In this document: piece after piece, positions 62,365-64,000 of the stretch
Layout: the number at the start of each line of letters is the position of its first letter
How positions within the stretch are numbered: the first letter of the stretch is position 1
Source of the DNA: Rotaria sordida
Lineage: Eukaryota; Rotifera; Eurotatoria; Philodinida; Philodinidae
NCBI GenBank assembly: GCA_905250125.1
Contig: CAJNOL010001117.1
Span: forward strand, 1 to 64,000
Length of the DNA: 64,000 nucleotides
Direction of reading: 5' to 3'
Made by a program: the position numbers and the translations under genes
The notes under the pieces: generated by a model
What the model saw: only the letters and a program-made list of their open reading frames with translations
What the model was told of the DNA's origin: nothing
Databases searched by the model: none

Positions 62365-64000
62365 ATGCAAGACTCAAAATTTTTACCATGTTTTCATCTT
62401 GTAGATTTTCTTCTGATGACAACGTTAAACTTTCCTCATCCTAAGCAAAAACTGCTTCCAGACCAAATTCAATGCGCATCACCACCGCATCAGTCATTGA
62501 ACCCGACAATAACTGATCGATTCAAAGGTTCTCTGTTGGGCCTAGCCGTTGGTGATGCACTAGGCGCAAGTGTTGAATTTCGCCCACGACAGTATCTCGT
62601 CGATCGTCCTGTAAAAGATATGCAATCTGGAGGAACATGGGGTCTTCAAGCTGGACAATGGACAGATGATACATCGATGGCTTTGTGTCTCGCATCATCA
62701 CTCATTAGTCGGAAAGGATTTGATCCATACGATCAGTTAGTACGTTACAAGTGGTGGTACAAGTATGGTTATTTATCTTCAACCGGACGCTGCTTTGATA
62801 TTGGCAATGCGACGCATAAATCATTGGACGAATTTTGTCGTCGTCAGAATGAGTGTCAACGACGTTGGAAAGGAGTTAATGAAGACAAAATGGACAGCTT
62901 TTCATATGAAGAAATGCGTCCATCAGGTTTTGACGTCAATTGTGGTGGACAAAATGCAAATGGTAATGGTGCGCTAATGCGTCTTGCACCTGTACCACTC
63001 TTTTTCTATCGAGAACCTCAAAAGGCTGTCGAATTATCAGGACAAAGTGCTCGTTTGACACATGGTGATCCAAGAGCAATCGATGCATGTCGTTACTATG
63101 GAGCTCTCATCGTTGCAGCAATGCACGGCGAGAGTAAGGAACAGTTACTCGATTCTAAATTTTATTCAGCACATCGAACTTGGTTTGGAACGAATGAGCT
63201 TCACGGAGATGTACTTGCTGTAGCAAACGGTTCATTCAAAAACGATGGTGGATATGCAACAGGAATTCGAGGTAGTGGTCAAAGTGTTAAGTCACTCGAA
63301 GCAGCTTTATGGGCATTTTGGAGTGATGAGCAATCTTTTGAAAAAGGAATACTTAAAGCAGTAAACCTTGGTGATGATACGGATACAACAGGAGCTATCT
63401 ATGGGCAACTAGCAGGTGCCCACTATGGTTTTAATCAAATTCCTCAAGACTGGACGCAAAAACTCTATGCGAAAAATTTAATTTCCTGCGTCGCTGAATG
63501 GCTACAAGCGCTAGGGGATCCGCATTTTCCAACACAGACATCACGACAACAAGTGTCAGGAAATTCGCGCTTGCCACTACAGCAACAATTGTCAGAAAAC
63601 TCACGCTCTTCAGTACAGCCATCGCAGCAACAACTGTCAGGAGACCCGCGCTTTTCAACACAGACATCACGACAACAAGTGTCAGGAGATTCGCGCTTTC
63701 CACTACAGCAACAATTGTCAGAAAACTCGCGCTCTTCAGTACAGCCATCACAGCAACAACTGTCAAAAGACCCGCGCTTTTCAACACAGACATCACAACA
63801 ACAAATGTCAGAAACTCCACGCTCTCCAGCACAGGCATCACAGCAACAAGCAGCAACCAGAATTTCTCAACCAACTGGAGCACAACACGAACAAAATAAC
63901 AAGACTCATCAAAATCCAACAAAAGTCGTGTCAAATCCAACTAATCATCGGCCTATTATATCTTCTGATTCGACTACAAACAATGCAGCACAGTATAATA
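62365..64000 (+). CDS. ADP-ribosylglycohydrolase with Gln/Ser-rich repeat tail (3' end beyond window)
   Basis: The frame is open from ATG 62365 (or ATG 62416, after a possible TCTTGTAG acceptor at 62396-62403) to the window end, over 545 codons without a stop. Residues about 50-385 are an ADP-ribosylglycohydrolase domain: DRFKGSLLGLAVGDALGAS, the metal motif QWTDDTSMAL (99-104), GNGALMRLAPVPLF, SARLTHGDPRAIDAC and the second metal motif NLGDDTDTTGAIYGQLAGA (D337, D338, D340). It should cleave ADP-ribose from protein side chains or related substrates. From residue 388 the chain changes to 42-residue tandem repeats (63526-63651, 63652-63777, partial third), each of three sub-units with a Q-x-S-x-Q-Q-x-S-x-x-x-R pattern. 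A Thr/Asn/Gln-rich tail follows, probably disordered. Minus- and plus-strand frames over the tail are repeat shadows. Confidence 0.9.
   Translation, partial: MQDSKFLPCFHLVDFLLMTTLNFPHPKQKLLPDQIQCASPPHQSLNPTITDRFKGSLLGLAVGDALGASVEFRPRQYLVDRPVKDMQSGGTWGLQAGQWTDDTSMALCLASSLISRKGFDPYDQLVRYKWWYKYGYLSSTGRCFDIGNATHKSLDEFCRRQNECQRRWKGVNEDKMDSFSYEEMRPSGFDVNCGGQNANGNGALMRLAPVPLFFYREPQKAVELSGQSARLTHGDPRAIDACRYYGALIVAAMHGESKEQLLDSKFYSAHRTWFGTNELHGDVLAVANGSFKNDGGYATGIRGSGQSVKSLEAALWAFWSDEQSFEKGILKAVNLGDDTDTTGAIYGQLAGAHYGFNQIPQDWTQKLYAKNLISCVAEWLQALGDPHFPTQTSRQQVSGNSRLPLQQQLSENSRSSVQPSQQQLSGDPRFSTQTSRQQVSGDSRFPLQQQLSENSRSSVQPSQQQLSKDPRFSTQTSQQQMSETPRSPAQASQQQAATRISQPTGAQHEQNNKTHQNPTKVVSNPTNHRPIISSDSTTNNAAQYN
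63526..63850 (+). repeat. 126-bp coding tandem repeat (about 2.6 copies)
   Basis: Units start at 63526, 63652 and 63778 with TTT(C)CAACACAGACATCAC and are over 90% alike between the first two. The period is a multiple of three, so the reading frame of the ADP-ribosylglycohydrolase tail is kept. Each unit splits into three 12-15-codon sub-repeats. Confidence 0.9.

Noticed and set aside
63431-63940. Long minus-strand frame, and a plus-strand frame at 63498-63899, over the repeat tail
   Set aside because: Both are shadows of the 126-bp coding repeat of the ADP-ribosylglycohydrolase, which has the conserved domain upstream in the third frame.

Overview
The window reads as a low-gene-density stretch of a bdelloid rotifer nuclear genome (Adineta/Rotaria type). 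The grounds are a strongly AT-rich base composition, compact GT-AG introns of about 50-75 bp, an animal gene set (PFKFB, UNC93, guanine deaminase, GT92, rhodopsin-like GPCR, CAP and NHL proteins), decayed members of families I remember as expanded in bdelloids, and repeated tracts of TGTGGG, which I recall as the bdelloid telomeric repeat. No rRNA, tRNA, CRISPR array or recognisable retroelement was seen. One 100-base assembly gap lies at 11905-12004.

Layout. 1-6200: the 3' end of a GTPase-like gene, then fossils of an EGF-like/transmembrane gene (+) and of a Cys/His-rich gene (-). 6186-6916: an intact two-exon secreted CAP protein (-). 7385-7829: a foldback element. 9410-10749: an unassigned open frame and a decayed bdelloid-type Cys-rich protein. 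12533-13365: a LURP-one-like gene split by a frameshift. 13570-14330: a composite repeat element. 14688-15155: a Gln-rich coiled-coil frame. 18004-18905: a 0.9-kb foldback. 19165-21117: an eight-exon UNC93-like transporter with an in-frame TGA. 23180-24010: a degenerate satellite and a broken P-loop GTPase. 24839-28693: a complete 15-exon PFKFB gene (-). 30427-30833: a foldback. 33595-34663: a secreted NHL propeller (+). 36168-38550: a nucleotidyltransferase-kinase fusion with an in-frame TGA and a 408-bp MITE inside a codon. 38933-40765: a DUF4476-like exon and an intronless GPCR (-). 40766-47547: a 6.8-kb gene desert. 47548-48993: GT92. 49832-50695: a DEDDh exonuclease. 51735-53250: a VIT-VWA protein. 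54930-55558 and 58285-59234: foldbacks flanking an intact intronless guanine deaminase (56504-57880). 62365-64000: an ADP-ribosylglycohydrolase with a repetitive Gln/Ser tail, running off the end.

The genes do not form one pathway, and I see no operon-like organisation. Several relate to nucleotide and sugar-phosphate metabolism: PFKFB sets fructose-2,6-bisphosphate, guanine deaminase degrades guanine, the fusion gene looks like a nucleotidyltransferase joined to a small-molecule kinase, and the last gene removes ADP-ribose. The two strongest biological observations are that PFKFB keeps its kinase motifs but has replaced two bisphosphatase active-site residues (Arg of RHG and the catalytic Glu), and that the fusion gene combines an NMNAT-like domain with an APH-like kinase in base composition unlike its surroundings.

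The structural theme is repeats. There are at least six long imperfect palindromes, a dispersed family of short hairpins whose arms are degenerate TGTGGG tracts, and many partly decayed gene copies. That mix fits a fast-decaying accessory or subtelomere-like region of a degenerate-tetraploid genome. All functional calls are from reading translated sequence by eye; no searches were run.
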